Assembly: GCF_012103215.1 (NCBI RefSeq) | Contig: NZ_JAAVNE010000028.1 | Span: 1 to 64,000, forward strand | Direction of reading: 5' to 3' | Length of the DNA stretch: 64,000 bases | DNA from: Falsiroseomonas selenitidurans | GTDB lineage: Bacteria > Pseudomonadota > Alphaproteobacteria > Acetobacterales > Acetobacteraceae | In this document: in pieces, positions 1 to 9,128 of the stretch | Numbering within the stretch: position 1 is the stretch's first letter | How the letters are laid out: the number at the start of each line of letters is the position of its first letter | The notes under the pieces: model-generated | The model's input: only the letters and a program-made list of their open reading frames with translations | Told to the model about the DNA's origin: nothing | Databases searched by the model: none | Translations under genes and position numbers: made by a program

Positions 1-1046
1 GCCTTGTGGCGCGCCTCGGCGCCGGCCAGGGCGTCCCGCGCGCGGGCTTCCTCTGCCCCCAGCGTCTCCGCCTCCACCCGCCTTCGCTCCAGCGCGGTGC
101 GGGCGGCGCCCTCCGCCTCCCGCGGCGCGGGCAGGGCGCGCTCGGCGGTGAAGGCGCGGATGGCGCCGGCCTCGGCGGCGGCTTCCGCCTGGCTGGTGGC
201 GTGGCGGGCGGCCGCGAAGCGGGCGCGGGCGGCGTCCAGCGTCGCCTGGGCGCGGCCGCGCAGGATGGCCAGCCACTCCACCTCCGCATCCCGCACCAGG
301 CCGGACAGGTTGCGGTAGCGGGCGGCCTGGCGGGCCTGGCGCTGCAGGTTCTGCCGGCCGGCCTCGATCTGGCCGATCAGGTCCTCCGCCCGGCCCAGAT
401 TGGTCTCCGCCTGGCGCAGCTTCAACTCCGCCTCATGCTTGCGGGCGCGCAGCCCGGCAATGCCGGCGGCTTCCTCCAGCACCGCGCGCCGATCCTCCGG
501 CCGCGCCTGGATCAGCGCGGCGACGCGCCCCTGGCTGACCATGGCGGAGGACCGGGCGCCGGAGCCGATGTCGGCGAACATCGTCTGCACGTCGCGGGCG
601 CGGAGTTCCCGCCCGTTGACGCGGAAGGAACTGCCCTCCCCGCGCGCGATCTTGCGTGAAATCTCAAGATCCTGCGCCGCGGCGTTGGGCGGCGGCGCCA
701 GGCCCTCCGCCTCCTCCAGCGTCAGCGTCACCTCGGCCAGGTTGCGGCCCGGGCGGGTGGAGGTGCCGGCGAAGATGACGTCGTCCATCTCGCCGCCGCG
801 CATGGACCGGGCGTTGGTCTCGCCCATCGCCCAGCGCAGCGCCTCCACCACATTGGACTTGCCGCAGCCATTCGGCCCGACGATGCCGGTCAGGCCCGGC
901 ATCACCTCCACCACCGTCGGCTCGGCGAAGGATTTGAAGCCCGCGATGCGCAGCCGGGTGAGCCGCGCGCGGCGCGCGGCTTCCGCCTGTTCCTCGGTGC
1001 GTGCGGGCTCCTCGGCCTCCTCCGCTGCGTCAGGCGGCGGCGGCAT
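1..1046 (-). CDS. smc: SMC chromosome-segregation ATPase, N-terminal part (cut by window edge)
   Basis: The minus strand is open from an ATG at 1046 to the left edge. It begins with a short acidic leader and then the SMC head: RLRIAGFKSFAEPT, a Walker A of the form GPNGCGKSN, and the RWAMGE and MRGGEMDDVIFAGT stretches typical of bacterial SMC. The visible end runs into a charged Ala/Glu/Arg-rich coiled coil. The missing part should hold the hinge, second coiled coil and the ABC signature with Walker B. SMC condenses and segregates the chromosome together with ScpA and ScpB. The start lies 3 bp after the stop of the upstream dsbA-like gene, so the two are probably co-transcribed. This order (mutY, dciA, dsbA, smc) is common in alphaproteobacteria. 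Confidence 0.93.
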   Translation of the reverse strand, partial: MPPPPDAAEEAEEPARTEEQAEAARRARLTRLRIAGFKSFAEPTVVEVMPGLTGIVGPNGCGKSNVVEALRWAMGETNARSMRGGEMDDVIFAGTSTRPGRNLAEVTLTLEEAEGLAPPPNAAAQDLEISRKIARGEGSSFRVNGRELRARDVQTMFADIGSGARSSAMVSQGRVAALIQARPEDRRAVLEEAAGIAGLRARKHEAELKLRQAETNLGRAEDLIGQIEAGRQNLQRQARQAARYRNLSGLVRDAEVEWLAILRGRAQATLDAARARFAAARHATSQAEAAAEAGAIRAFTAERALPAPREAEGAARTALERRRVEAETLGAEEARARDALAGAEARHK

Positions 1047-1049
1047 GGA

Positions 1050-1685
1050 TCAGCGGGTCTCGGCGACCAGGGCGGCGAAGCGCCCGAAGGCCATGTTGCC
1101 GGGCACCGCGCGTCTGCCGAAGACGAAGGTGGGGGTGGAGGTGACGTTGTGCTCCTGCTGCCCCTTCACCCGGGCGGCGAGGATGGCGCGCTGCAGCGCC
1201 TGGTCGGCCAGCACCTCGTCGTATCTGGCGCGGGACATGCCGGCCAGCGCGGCCATCTTGTACAGCTCCTCCCGCGGGTCGGCATTGCGGTTGAAGGCCC
1301 AGCGGTCCTGGGAGCCGAGCAGCGCAGAAATGAAGGGCTCGTATTGCGGCGCCGGCAGCGACCGCGCCACGGCGGCGGCGGCCAGGGCCAGCCCGTCCAG
1401 CGGGAAGTCGCGGAACACCATGCGCATGCGGCCGGCCTGCACCAGCTCCGTCTTCACGCGCGGCCAGGTCTCCCGGTGGAAGGCGGCGCAATGGCCGCAG
1501 GTGAGGGAGAAATACTCCAGCACCGTCACCGGCGCATCGGCCGGCCCGGCGCTGCGCTCCGCCAGGCGCGGGTCATCCTCGGCCAGGGGGGCCGGGGCGG
1601 CGGCCTGCGCCCAGCCCAGGCGGGGCAGCAGCAGGCCGGCGGCGCCGGTGGCCGCGAGGGTGAGCAGGGAGCGGCGGTCGATCAT
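1050..1685 (-). CDS. DsbA-family thiol:disulfide oxidoreductase, periplasmic
   Basis: This 211-aa protein has a twin-Arg-like leader (MIDRRSLLTL followed by a hydrophobic Ala/Gly/Leu run ending near WAQA), so export is likely. A thioredoxin fold follows, with the active site CGHC in the segment EYFSLTCGHCAAFH and the cis-Pro loop TSTPTFVFG near the C terminus. The segment between is the helical insertion of DsbA/DsbG-like proteins. The role is oxidation or isomerisation of disulfides in exported proteins. The start at 1685 is preferred over the upstream in-frame ATG at 1724 because GGAGG lies 8 nt before it and the signal peptide starts there. It sits between dciA and smc on the same strand. 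Confidence 0.88.
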   Translation of the reverse strand: MIDRRSLLTLAATGAAGLLLPRLGWAQAAAPAPLAEDDPRLAERSAGPADAPVTVLEYFSLTCGHCAAFHRETWPRVKTELVQAGRMRMVFRDFPLDGLALAAAAVARSLPAPQYEPFISALLGSQDRWAFNRNADPREELYKMAALAGMSRARYDEVLADQALQRAILAARVKGQQEHNVTSTPTFVFGRRAVPGNMAFGRFAALVAETR

Positions 1686-1754
1686 GCGGGCAGCCTCCGG
1701 GGAATTGTTCCTCATGGGCGGCATATCAGGTGCCGGCCTGGGGGCAGGAAGGGG

Positions 1755-2216
1755 TCAGCGCTTCCGATAGACGCCGAGCGCCAGCTTTGCCAGGGCCTCC
1801 CGCAGCGGACCTTCCGGCAGCGTGCCCAGCCGGGCCTGCAATTCCGCGGGCAGCGGCACCGCGCGCGGGCGCGGTGGCGGCGGCGGCTGGCCGGACGGCG
1901 CCTGCTGCACGAAGCGCAGCCGTTCCACCGCCGTGCGGCCGAGATGGGCGTTGATCCGGCCCATCAGTTCCGGCGCAAGGTGCTGCAATTCCATGGCCAC
2001 CGACCCGGCGCAGGCGATCGTCAGGCTGCCGGCGGTCAGGCGCACCGGCTGCGTCACCGCGGCCAGCGCCGGCCCCACCACCTGCGGCCAATCCGCCATC
2101 AGCATGGCCCCGGCCGGGCTGCGCTTGCGGAAGGCGGGCCGGGTCAGGCGCGGAATCAGGGCGGACAGCGGCAGGGGGGCTGTCGGAAACCGTCGCTGGT
2201 CGCCATCCTGTGCCAC
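1755..2216 (-). CDS. dciA: DciA-like DUF721 protein (replicative helicase loader)
   Basis: The 153-aa protein carries the DUF721 core: a segment around MLMADWPQVVGPALA, then beta strands rich in Thr/Val (TAGSLTIACAGS), then MELQHLAPELMGRINAHLG. A Pro-rich linker and a short helical tail follow. DciA proteins act in loading the DnaB helicase in bacteria lacking DnaC or DnaI, which is family knowledge. The start is a GTG with GGAGG 8 nt upstream. It overlaps the divergent GTG of mutY by 7 bp, so the two genes must use promoters lying inside each other's coding sequence. Confidence 0.82.
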   Translation of the reverse strand: MAQDGDQRRFPTAPLPLSALIPRLTRPAFRKRSPAGAMLMADWPQVVGPALAAVTQPVRLTAGSLTIACAGSVAMELQHLAPELMGRINAHLGRTAVERLRFVQQAPSGQPPPPPRPRAVPLPAELQARLGTLPEGPLREALAKLALGVYRKR

Positions 2217-3304
2217 GCGTGACCCCTCCCCCTTCCCAACCCGCCCTGCCCGATGCCGGCCTGCTGCTGGCCTGGTACGACCGGCATCGCCGCAGCCTGC
2301 CCTGGCGCGGGCCGCCCGGGGCCAACCGCCGGCCCGATCCCTACCGGGTCTGGCTGTCGGAGGTGATGCTGCAGCAGACCACCGTCGCCACGGTCGGCCC
2401 CCGCTATAGCAGGTTCCTCGCCCGGTTTCCCGATGTCGCCGCGCTGGCCGCCGCGGATTGGCCGGCGGTGGCGGAGGAATGGGCGGGGCTGGGCTACTAC
2501 GCCCGCGCCCGCAACCTGCATGCCGGCGCCCGGTCCCTGGCCGCCCAGGGATTCCCGGACGATGTGGCCGGGCTGCGGGCGATCCCCGGCATCGGCGCCT
2601 ATACCGCCGCCGCCATCGCCGCCATCGCTTTCGATGCGCCGGTGGTGCCGCTGGACGGCAATGTGGAACGCGTGGTGGCGCGGCTGGCGCGGGTGGAGGC
2701 GCCGCTGCCCGCCGCGCGCAAGGCGCTGGACGCGCTGGCCCAGGGCTTCATGGTGCAGCCGGCCGCGCGCGCCCGGCCGGGCGACTTCGCCCAGGCGCTG
2801 TTCGACCTGGGCGCCACGCTCTGCACCCCGCGCAACCCGGCCTGCACACTGTGCCCCTGGCTCGGCGGCTGCGCCGCGCAGGCGGCCGGCGTGCAGGCCG
2901 CCCTGCCGCGCAAGGCACCGAAGCCGCAGCGGCCGATCCGCCACGGCACGCATTTCCTGCTGACCGACGGCGCCGGCCGCCTCCTGGTGCGGCGGCGGCC
3001 GGAGACCGGCCTGCTGGGCGGCATGCTGGAGATCCCGGGCACGCCGTGGCGGGCGGAGCCCTGGCCGGCGGCGGAGGCCCTGTCCCATGCGCCGCTGCCC
3101 GGCCTGCCCTTTCAGGCGCTGGAAGGGGAGGCCCGGCACGGCTTCACCCATTTCGAGCTGCGCCTGCAGCTGCTGCTGGCCGCCCCGGCGGAAGGGGACG
3201 CGCTTCCGGCCGGGTCGGGGCTGGCCTGGATGGCCGCGGCCGAGGCCCGCGCCGCCATGCCCACCGCCATGCGCCGCCTGCTGGCGCTGTGGCCCGGCGT
3301 CTGA
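2210..3304 (+). CDS. mutY: A/G-specific adenine glycosylase
   Basis: The protein (364 aa) removes adenine mispaired with 8-oxoguanine. Visible features in order are the N-terminal RRSLPWRG motif, VWLSEVMLQQTTV, the helix-hairpin-helix LRAIPGIGAYTAAAIAAIAF with the catalytic Asp in VPLDGNVERV (about residue 148), and a 4Fe-4S loop with spacing Cys-x6-Cys-x2-Cys-x5-Cys near residues 205-221. A C-terminal NUDIX-like domain (LLVRRRPETGLLGGMLEIPG) recognises 8-oxoG. The length is normal. The start is GTG at 2210; another in-frame GTG at 2219 would avoid the overlap with dciA. Confidence 0.95.
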   Translation: MPRVTPPPSQPALPDAGLLLAWYDRHRRSLPWRGPPGANRRPDPYRVWLSEVMLQQTTVATVGPRYSRFLARFPDVAALAAADWPAVAEEWAGLGYYARARNLHAGARSLAAQGFPDDVAGLRAIPGIGAYTAAAIAAIAFDAPVVPLDGNVERVVARLARVEAPLPAARKALDALAQGFMVQPAARARPGDFAQALFDLGATLCTPRNPACTLCPWLGGCAAQAAGVQAALPRKAPKPQRPIRHGTHFLLTDGAGRLLVRRRPETGLLGGMLEIPGTPWRAEPWPAAEALSHAPLPGLPFQALEGEARHGFTHFELRLQLLLAAPAEGDALPAGSGLAWMAAAEARAAMPTAMRRLLALWPGV

Positions 3305-3403
3305 GCCTGATCCGGTTGCGACGTTCCGAAACCGATTAGCATTCCGGCAAGGCCGTTATGGGAAGGATGAGGCCCCTTCGCGTCATCCGGACCCCCCCGC
3401 CCC

Positions 3404-5470
3404 ATGCGCATCAGAACCCTGTTCACCCTGGTCATGCTCGGCATAGCGGGCATCGGCGCCGCGGTCGGCGGCACCGCCGCCTTCGGCCAATGGCAACGCC
3501 AGGCCGCGGCGGCCGAGGCCAGCCGGCAGGTGGAGGCCACCGCCGCGCTGCTGCGCCTGACCGAGACGCTGGTGGTGGAGCGCGGCAACTGGGTGCTGCG
3601 CATGCATGCCACGGCGCCGATGGACGCGGCGCTGACGACACGGCTGGACGGCGTGCAGGCCCGGACCGATGCGGCGCTGGCGCAGGCCCTGGCGAAGCTG
3701 CGGGCCGCCGGCGGCGCGGCGGCGCCGCTGGAGGCGATGCCGGCGGCCTTGGCCGCCTTGCGCGGGCCGGTGCGCGCCGCGGCCCTGCTGCCGCTGGCGG
3801 ATCGCCCCGCCGCGGTGCGCGGCCAGCCGCAGCGCGTCTATGACCAGATGCTGGGCCAGGTCACCGCGGCGCTGGATGACAGCCACCGCGCCATCGCCGC
3901 GGATGGCGGCGGGCTGGAAGGCCTGGTTCAGCTGGCGCGGATGAGCTGGGACCTGCGCGACGCCGGCAGCCGCCGCATCGTCGCCATCGGCACCGCCCGC
4001 GGCAATGCGCGGGCGCTGAACCCGGCGGAGCTGGAGACCATCGCCGGCGCCGCCCAGGTGATCCAGACCGGCTGGCGGCAGATGCGCCAGATGGCCGCCA
4101 TGCTGGGCAACCCGCCGCGCCTGACCGCGGCCTTCGAGGATGTCCAGCGCCGCTTCTTCGGCGAGGCGGAGGCGAAGACCCAGGCGCTGATCGCGGCCGG
4201 CCGCGCCGGCGGCACCTACCCGATGGATGGCGACGCCTTCACCGCCTTCGCCACGCCGTCGCTGAACATCCTGCTGGCGGTGCGCGATGCCGCCCTGGCC
4301 GAGGCCGCCGCCACCGCCGCCGCGCAGGAACGCGCGGCCGAGATTGCCCTGGTGACGGAAGCGGCGCTGACGCTGCTGGCCGGCCTGGTGCTGGCCGGGC
4401 TCGCCCTGGTGCTGGTGCGGCGCGTGGTGGTGCCGGTGGTGGCGCTGACCGGCACGGTGCAGAATCTGGCCCAGGGCGACCAGACGGTGACGGTGCCCTG
4501 CCGCGGCCGCGCCGACGAGATCGGCCAGATGGCGGAAGCGGTGGAGGTGCTGCGCCGCAACGCGCTGACAGCGCGCCAGGTGGCAGACGCCGCCGCCGCC
4601 GAACAGGCGGCAAAGAGCCGACGGGCGGAGACGCTGCAGACGCTGGTGCAGGGCTTCGAATCGCAGGTCGGCAAAGTGCTGGAAGCCGTGGCCGGCGCCG
4701 CCGCGCCGCTGGATGAAACCGCGGACCGGCTGGGCCGCGCCGCCGGGCAGGCGCGCGAACAGGCGGGCAGCATGGCGCTGGCCGCCGGCACCGCGGCGGG
4801 CAATGTGCAGACCGTCGCCGCCTCCGCCGAGGAACTCGCCAGCAGCATCGCGGAGGTCGCCCGCCAGGTGGCGGAAAGCGCCCGCATCGCCCAACGCGCC
4901 GCGGCCGATGCGCGCACCACGGACGCCGCGATGGGCGGGCTGGCGGAGGTGGCGGCGCGGATCGGCGACGTGGTCGGGCTGATCCAGTCCATCGCCGGGC
5001 AGACCAACCTGCTGGCGCTGAACGCGACGATCGAGGCGGCACGCGCCGGCGATGCCGGCAAGGGCTTCGCCGTGGTGGCGGGGGAGGTGAAGGCGCTGGC
5101 GGCGCAGACCGCCAAGGCCACGGAACAGATCGGGGCGCAGATCGGCGCCATGCAGGCCGAGACCGGCCGGGCGGTGGACGCGATCCGCGGCATCGGCGCG
5201 ACCATCGAGGAGTTGGCCAACATCGCCACCCAGGTGGCCGCGGCGGCGGAACAGCAATCCTCCGCGACGCAGGAGATCGGCCGCGCCGTGGCGGAAGCCG
5301 CCGCCGGGACCGATCAGGTGACGCGCCAGACAGCGGAGGTGATGGAAGGCGCGGAGGCCACCGCCGCCGCCACCGCCGGCCTGCGGGAGGCTTCCTCCGG
5401 CCTGTCGCGCCAGACGGAGGCGCTGCGCGGCCAGGTGGACGGCTTCCTGGCGGCGATCCGCGCCGCCTGA
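3404..5470 (+). CDS. Methyl-accepting chemotaxis protein with periplasmic sensor and HAMP
   Basis: The 688-aa protein has an N-terminal membrane anchor (residues about 5-25) and a long helical periplasmic region that I cannot assign to a ligand class. A second membrane helix follows at about 318-340, then a HAMP domain ([12 protein letters not shown], ending around [14 protein letters not shown]) and the cytoplasmic signalling coiled coil. The hairpin tip is clear: [20 protein letters not shown] followed by [18 protein letters not shown], near residue 527. It should relay to CheA/CheW. No che genes are next to it, so it is a free-standing receptor gene. The motAB genes in the same window are consistent with motility. 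Confidence 0.93.
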   Translation: MRIRTLFTLVMLGIAGIGAAVGGTAAFGQWQRQAAAAEASRQVEATAALLRLTETLVVERGNWVLRMHATAPMDAALTTRLDGVQARTDAALAQALAKLRAAGGAAAPLEAMPAALAALRGPVRAAALLPLADRPAAVRGQPQRVYDQMLGQVTAALDDSHRAIAADGGGLEGLVQLARMSWDLRDAGSRRIVAIGTARGNARALNPAELETIAGAAQVIQTGWRQMRQMAAMLGNPPRLTAAFEDVQRRFFGEAEAKTQALIAAGRAGGTYPMDGDAFTAFATPSLNILLAVRDAALAEAAATAAAQERAAEIALVTEAALTLLAGLVLAGLALVLVRRVVVPVVALTGTVQNLAQGDQTVTVPCRGRADEIGQMAEAVEVLRRNALTARQVADAAAAEQAAKSRRAETLQTLVQGFESQVGKVLEAVAGAAAPLDETADRLGRAAGQAREQAGSMALAAGTAAGNVQTVAASAEELASSIAEVARQVAESARIAQRAAADARTTDAAMGGLAEVAARIGDVVGLIQSIAGQTNLLALNATIEAARAGDAGKGFAVVAGEVKALAAQTAKATEQIGAQIGAMQAETGRAVDAIRGIGATIEELANIATQVAAAAEQQSSATQEIGRAVAEAAAGTDQVTRQTAEVMEGAEATAAATAGLREASSGLSRQTEALRGQVDGFLAAIRAA

Positions 5471-5573
5471 CGGGCCAGGGGCGTTTGCCACGCGCGGGGC
5501 GGGCGGGCGGCCCTGCTGGACAGCGGGCGGAGGGCGCGCCAAACCGGGGCCCGAAACGCCGGAGACACCAACC

Positions 5574-6095
5574 ATGGCCCTCGCCCTGACCTCCGCCCGG
5601 CCCGCCCTGCGCCTGGCCGGGGTGGCCCTGCTCGGCTCCTGGATCCTGGCGGCCTCCGCCCAGGTCAGCCTGCCGATGTGGCCGGTGCCGGCGACGCTGC
5701 AGAGCCTGGCCGTGCTGCTGCTGGGCGCCCTGGGCGGGCCGGCGGCGGGACTCGCCGCGGTGGCCGCCTATCTGGCGCAGGGCGCCATGGGCCTGCCGGT
5801 CTTCGCCAATGGCGCCGCCGGGCCAGCGGCGCTGGCCGGGCCGACCGGTGGCTACCTGATCGGCTTCGCGCTGGCCGCCTGGCTGGCCGGCTTCGCCCGT
5901 GGCCAGGGCCTTGTTCGCCAGGCAGTGGTGCTGCTGGCGGCACATCTGCTGCTGTTCCTGCCCGGCATCGCCTGGCTGGCCGGCTATGTGGGCCTGGCGC
6001 GGGCCTTCGAGGCCGGCTTCCTGCTGTTCATCCCCGGCACGCTGGTGAAGACGGCGCTGGCGCTGGCGCTGCTGCGGGCGCTCGCCCGGCGCTGA
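5574..6095 (+). CDS. bioY: Biotin transporter substrate-binding subunit BioY
   Basis: The 173-aa protein is almost entirely hydrophobic, with about six membrane segments. It carries the BioY features VSLPMWPVPATLQSLAVLLLG near the N terminus and GPTGGYLIGF in the middle. BioY is the S component of the ECF-type biotin importer and can work alone or with BioMN, which are not in this window. GGAG lies 9 nt before the ATG. The gene stands alone between a chemoreceptor gene and a palindromic repeat pair. Confidence 0.93.
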   Translation: MALALTSARPALRLAGVALLGSWILAASAQVSLPMWPVPATLQSLAVLLLGALGGPAAGLAAVAAYLAQGAMGLPVFANGAAGPAALAGPTGGYLIGFALAAWLAGFARGQGLVRQAVVLLAAHLLLFLPGIAWLAGYVGLARAFEAGFLLFIPGTLVKTALALALLRALARR

Positions 6096-6142
6096 GCCGC
6101 TGAAGCCGTTTCACCGCAAGCGAAGACGGTGGATCGGCTCTA

Positions 6143-6268
6143 GCTTATTGTTTTGACGCATTTTCCGAGTCGCCTTGCCAAGCCGCAAGGCTTGAAAATG
6201 CTCCGGCTTATTGTTTTGACGCATCTTCCGGGTCGCCTTGCGAAGCCGCAGGGCGTGAAAATGCTCCA
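6143..6268. repeat. Tandem pair of 63-bp REP-like palindromic units
   Basis: Two direct copies of 63 bp (6143-6205 and 6206-6268) differ at about six positions. Each begins GCTTATTGTTTTGACGCAT and holds a nested palindrome: outer arms GCATTTTC/GAAAATGC (6158-6165 with 6194-6201; second copy 6221-6228 with 6257-6264, one mismatch) and inner arms GCCTTGC/GCAAGGC. The units are AT-richer than everything around them. They lie in the gap between convergent bioY and ccrM and could fold as tandem hairpins that protect or terminate both transcripts. Confidence 0.85.
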
Positions 6269-6279
6269 GCCGGGGGCTC

Positions 6280-7371
6280 TCAGCCGCCGTCCCGGCCGAT
6301 GATCTCCTGCCGCAGCTCGTCCAGCAGGCGCAGCCGGCCGTCGGCCGTCTCGACATGCCAGAAGGTCCAGCCATTGCAGGACGGCGCGGCCTGCAGTGCC
6401 GCGCCGACCTTGTGGATGGAGCCCGTGGCCGTGCCGCAGCGCAGCGTGGCATCGGCGCCCACCGTGGCGCGCCAGCGGCGGTTGCGGTCAACCAGCGCGC
6501 TGCCGGCCGGCACCAGCCCGCGTTCCACCAGCACCCCGAAGGCGATGCGCGGCTGTTCGCGCTTGTTCGGCAGGGCCAGCGCGGCGCTTTCATCCATCGG
6601 CACCACCTGCCGCAGCCGCGCCTCCGAGGCCGCGACATAGGCCGGGTCCTGCTCGATGCCGATATAGCGCCGGCCCAGCCGACGGGCCGCGGCGGCCGTG
6701 GTGCCGGTGCCGGAGAAGGGGTCCAGCACCACCTCCCCCGGCGCGGTGCTGGCCAGCAGCACGCGGGCGACCAGGGCTTCCGGCTTCTGGGTCGGGTGCA
6801 GCTTGCCGCCGGCCTCGTCGCGCAACCGCTCCGCCCCCGTGCAGAGCGGGAAATACCAGTCGCTGCGCATCTGCACGTCGTCGTTCAGCGCCTTCATCGC
6901 GGCGTAGTTGAAGCGGTAGCGGCTCTCCGGGCCGCGCGCCGCCCAGATCATCGTCTCATGCGCATTGGTGAAGCGCCGGCCGCGGAAATTCGGCATCGGG
7001 TTGGCCTTGCGCCAGATCACGTCGTTCAGGATCCAGAAGCCCAGATCCTGAAGCAGCGCGCCGATGCGGAAGATGTTGTGGTAGGACCCGATCACCCAGA
7101 TCGTGCCGTCCTTGCGCAGCACGCGCCGCGCCTCGATCAGCCACTCGCGGGTGAAGGCGTCATAGGCCGCGAAGCTCTGGAACTGGTCCCAGGCATCGTC
7201 CACGCCATCCACCAGGCTGTCATCCGGCCGGCGCAGCGTGCCCTTGAGTTGCAGGTTGTAGGGCGGGTCCGCGAAGATCATGTGGACCGAGGCCGGCGGC
7301 AGGCGCTTCAGGGTGCTGATGCACTCGCCCAGCAGCACCTCGTCCAGCGGCAGGTCGAGTCCCGTGCCCAT
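6280..7371 (-). CDS. ccrM: Cell-cycle-regulated adenine DNA methyltransferase (GANTC), CcrM
   Basis: The 363-aa protein is a beta-class N6-adenine methyltransferase: the catalytic motif DPPYNL (residues 35-40) comes before the SAM-binding motif DPFSGTGTT. The segments [15 protein letters not shown] and [16 protein letters not shown] are typical of CcrM. A C-terminal extension of about 90 residues ends in the Trp-rich GWTFWHVE stretch found in alphaproteobacterial CcrM. The enzyme methylates GANTC and couples replication to transcription in this class. The start at 7371 gives the family length; the open frame extends to 7434 without homologous sequence. It lies downstream of rnhB on the same strand, 75 bp away. 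Confidence 0.95.
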   Translation of the reverse strand: MGTGLDLPLDEVLLGECISTLKRLPPASVHMIFADPPYNLQLKGTLRRPDDSLVDGVDDAWDQFQSFAAYDAFTREWLIEARRVLRKDGTIWVIGSYHNIFRIGALLQDLGFWILNDVIWRKANPMPNFRGRRFTNAHETMIWAARGPESRYRFNYAAMKALNDDVQMRSDWYFPLCTGAERLRDEAGGKLHPTQKPEALVARVLLASTAPGEVVLDPFSGTGTTAAAARRLGRRYIGIEQDPAYVAASEARLRQVVPMDESAALALPNKREQPRIAFGVLVERGLVPAGSALVDRNRRWRATVGADATLRCGTATGSIHKVGAALQAAPSCNGWTFWHVETADGRLRLLDELRQEIIGRDGG

Positions 7372-7446
7372 CGTTCCGTCACGCACCCCCGCGAATCGCG
7401 GAACACCATGCCGGCTGCCGAGTCGCGCCGTCAACTCCGCGTCTTA

Positions 7447-8121
7447 TCAACCCGTTGTCGCCAGCGGTGCATCCTGGGCCACAATCGCCCGGGGCAGGGG
7501 CAGCCAGGCCTGGTCGACCGGCGCAAAGCCGCGCCGGTGATGCGGCGTGGGGCCCAGCCGGGCCAGGCAGGCACGGTGTTCCGCCGTGGGGTAGCCTTGG
7601 TGGCGGGCGAAGCCCCAGGCCGGGAAGCGGCGGTCCAGCCGCGCCATCGCCCGGTCCCGCACCACCTTGGCGAGGATGGAGGCGGCGGCGATGGACAGGC
7701 TCAGCGCATCCCCGCCCACCAGGCAGCGCACCCGGCAGGGCAGCGGCGGCACCTGCCTGCCATCCACCAGCGCCAGGTCGCAGGGCGGCAGGCGGCGGAG
7801 CGCGCGCAGCATCGCCAGGTGGCTGGCGTGCAGGATGTTCAGCCGGGCGATCTCCGCCACGCTGGCCGCCGCAACGGCGCCCTCCGCCAGCCCCTGGCGG
7901 AAGGCTTCCTGCAGGGCCGCGAAGGCGATCTCGCGGCGGGCGGCGGAGAGCTTCTTGCTGTCGTCCAGCAGCGCCGCCAGGGCCGCGGGTGGCGGGCCCC
8001 GGAACACCACGGCGGCGGCCAGCACCGGGCCGGCGAGCGGGCCGCGCCCGACCTCGTCCACCCCGGCCACGCGGCCGCCCGCCTCCGACTCGTAGGTGTA
8101 ATCCGGCATGGCGGATGGCAT
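7447..8121 (-). CDS. rnhB: Ribonuclease HII
   Basis: The 224-aa protein shows the RNase HII N-terminal signature [21 protein letters not shown] (catalytic Asp-Glu), the [12 protein letters not shown] block, the Asp of ALVDGR, and [11 protein letters not shown]. It removes ribonucleotides from DNA and RNA primers from RNA:DNA hybrids. Two nearby starts are possible: 8121, or 8109 (MPDYTYESE). Neither has a clear ribosome binding site. The rnhB-ccrM pair is a familiar arrangement in alphaproteobacteria. Confidence 0.95.
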   Translation of the reverse strand: MPSAMPDYTYESEAGGRVAGVDEVGRGPLAGPVLAAAVVFRGPPPAALAALLDDSKKLSAARREIAFAALQEAFRQGLAEGAVAAASVAEIARLNILHASHLAMLRALRRLPPCDLALVDGRQVPPLPCRVRCLVGGDALSLSIAAASILAKVVRDRAMARLDRRFPAWGFARHQGYPTAEHRACLARLGPTPHHRRGFAPVDQAWLPLPRAIVAQDAPLATTG

Positions 8122-8204
8122 AGCGCCGGGGGAAGGCCACGTCAGCCGGCAACCCGCCGCGCCGCCCCGGCGTTCGGCTGCAAACCGGATGGGGGAGCAT
8201 AGCC

Positions 8205-8705
8205 ATGCCCGATGGCAGCCTGCGCGTGGCGACGGACCAGGTGGCGCCGACGCCTTTCGAGATTCCCGGGGCGACGGGCGGCACCTTCCGCATCCAGATC
8301 CTCAACCAGGACCAGGCGGCGGGGGTGGTGACGACCATCGTCCACATCCCCGCCGGCGGCCGCATTCCGGCGCATCGCCACCAGGCGGGGGCGGAGATGC
8401 ACTTTCTGCTGGAAGGCGACCTGATCGAGGCCGGGGAGCCGGTGGCGCCCGGCACCTGCCTGACCCATGCCGCCGGCGTGGTGCACGGCCCGCATGAAAG
8501 CCGCGGCGGCGCCAGGCTGCTGACGGTGCAGAGCTGGCAGTCGCGGCACGGCGATTTCGACTTCGAGCCGGCCGAGGACGAGGCGGCGGCCGGGAAGGCG
8601 TCGGACGGCACGCAGCCGGCGCCGGGCGCGCGGAAGGTGGACGAGGCGGCGCAGGCGGATGCGCGGCGCGAGGCAGCCGACCCCAGCCGGCGCGGCTACG
8701 CCTGA
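8205..8705 (+). CDS. Cupin-domain protein
   Basis: A 166-aa protein with a double-stranded beta-helix core: the first cupin motif is in [24 protein letters not shown] (two His and a Glu as likely metal ligands) and the second in [14 protein letters not shown]. The last 50 residues are Ala/Glu/Asp-rich and probably disordered. Substrate is unknown; such single-domain cupins are often dioxygenases, isomerases or small-molecule sensors. GGGAG precedes the start by 8-9 nt. It converges on the next gene with only 3 bp between the stops. Confidence 0.75.
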   Translation: MPDGSLRVATDQVAPTPFEIPGATGGTFRIQILNQDQAAGVVTTIVHIPAGGRIPAHRHQAGAEMHFLLEGDLIEAGEPVAPGTCLTHAAGVVHGPHESRGGARLLTVQSWQSRHGDFDFEPAEDEAAAGKASDGTQPAPGARKVDEAAQADARREAADPSRRGYA

Positions 8706-8708
8706 GCC

Positions 8709-9074
8709 TCAGCCCGCCCGCCTTTCCGCCTGGCGCAGCGCGACACAGAGGCGGGAGAAGGCATACCAGAAGGGGCCATGCCCGACCGGCCCCTGCCCGA
8801 GCGCGGCATCCGGCCCCTGGGGGTCGCCGCGGCGCAGCAGGCCCAGCCGGTTCTCGAAGCGGCCGCGCATGTTCTCCAGGAAGGCGCCGCTGGCGGCCAT
8901 GTATTGTTCCAGCATCTCCGCCGCGATCTCGATCTCGGCCAGTGGCCGGCCGGCCGTGGTCAGCGCCTTCAGGCTGCGGCTGTCGGCGGCCAGCGCCACG
9001 TGCAGGCGGTGCAGCTCCGCCAGGTGGCGGGCGATGGCGAGGCGCGCTTCCCGCGCCGGGTCGGTGTCGGTCAT
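8709..9074 (-). CDS. Conserved-looking hypothetical protein, helical, 121 aa
   Basis: I do not recognise the family. The protein has no signal peptide or membrane helix. It is predicted alpha-helical, with an N-terminal His/Leu/Ala-rich helix (ARHLAELHRLHVALAADS), a second long helix (LAEIEIAAEMLEQYMAASGAFLENM) and a Gly/Pro-rich middle. The C-terminal part has a PFWYAFSRLCVALRQAERR segment. It has a good coding bias and a fixed position between a cupin gene and the methyltransferase operon, 54 bp downstream of the latter, so it may be the last gene of that operon. Confidence 0.55.
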   Translation of the reverse strand: MTDTDPAREARLAIARHLAELHRLHVALAADSRSLKALTTAGRPLAEIEIAAEMLEQYMAASGAFLENMRGRFENRLGLLRRGDPQGPDAALGQGPVGHGPFWYAFSRLCVALRQAERRAG

Positions 9075-9128
9075 GCGGCAGGCTCCGGCCGGGCCTGGAA
9101 GGCTGCGCCGGCCGGGGTTGCCGCAGGG

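Noticed and set aside
6111-6638. A minus-strand frame through the palindromic repeats into ccrM
   Set aside because: Its end is simply the repeat DNA translated (two copies of an Arg/Lys-rich segment) and the rest is ccrM out of frame.
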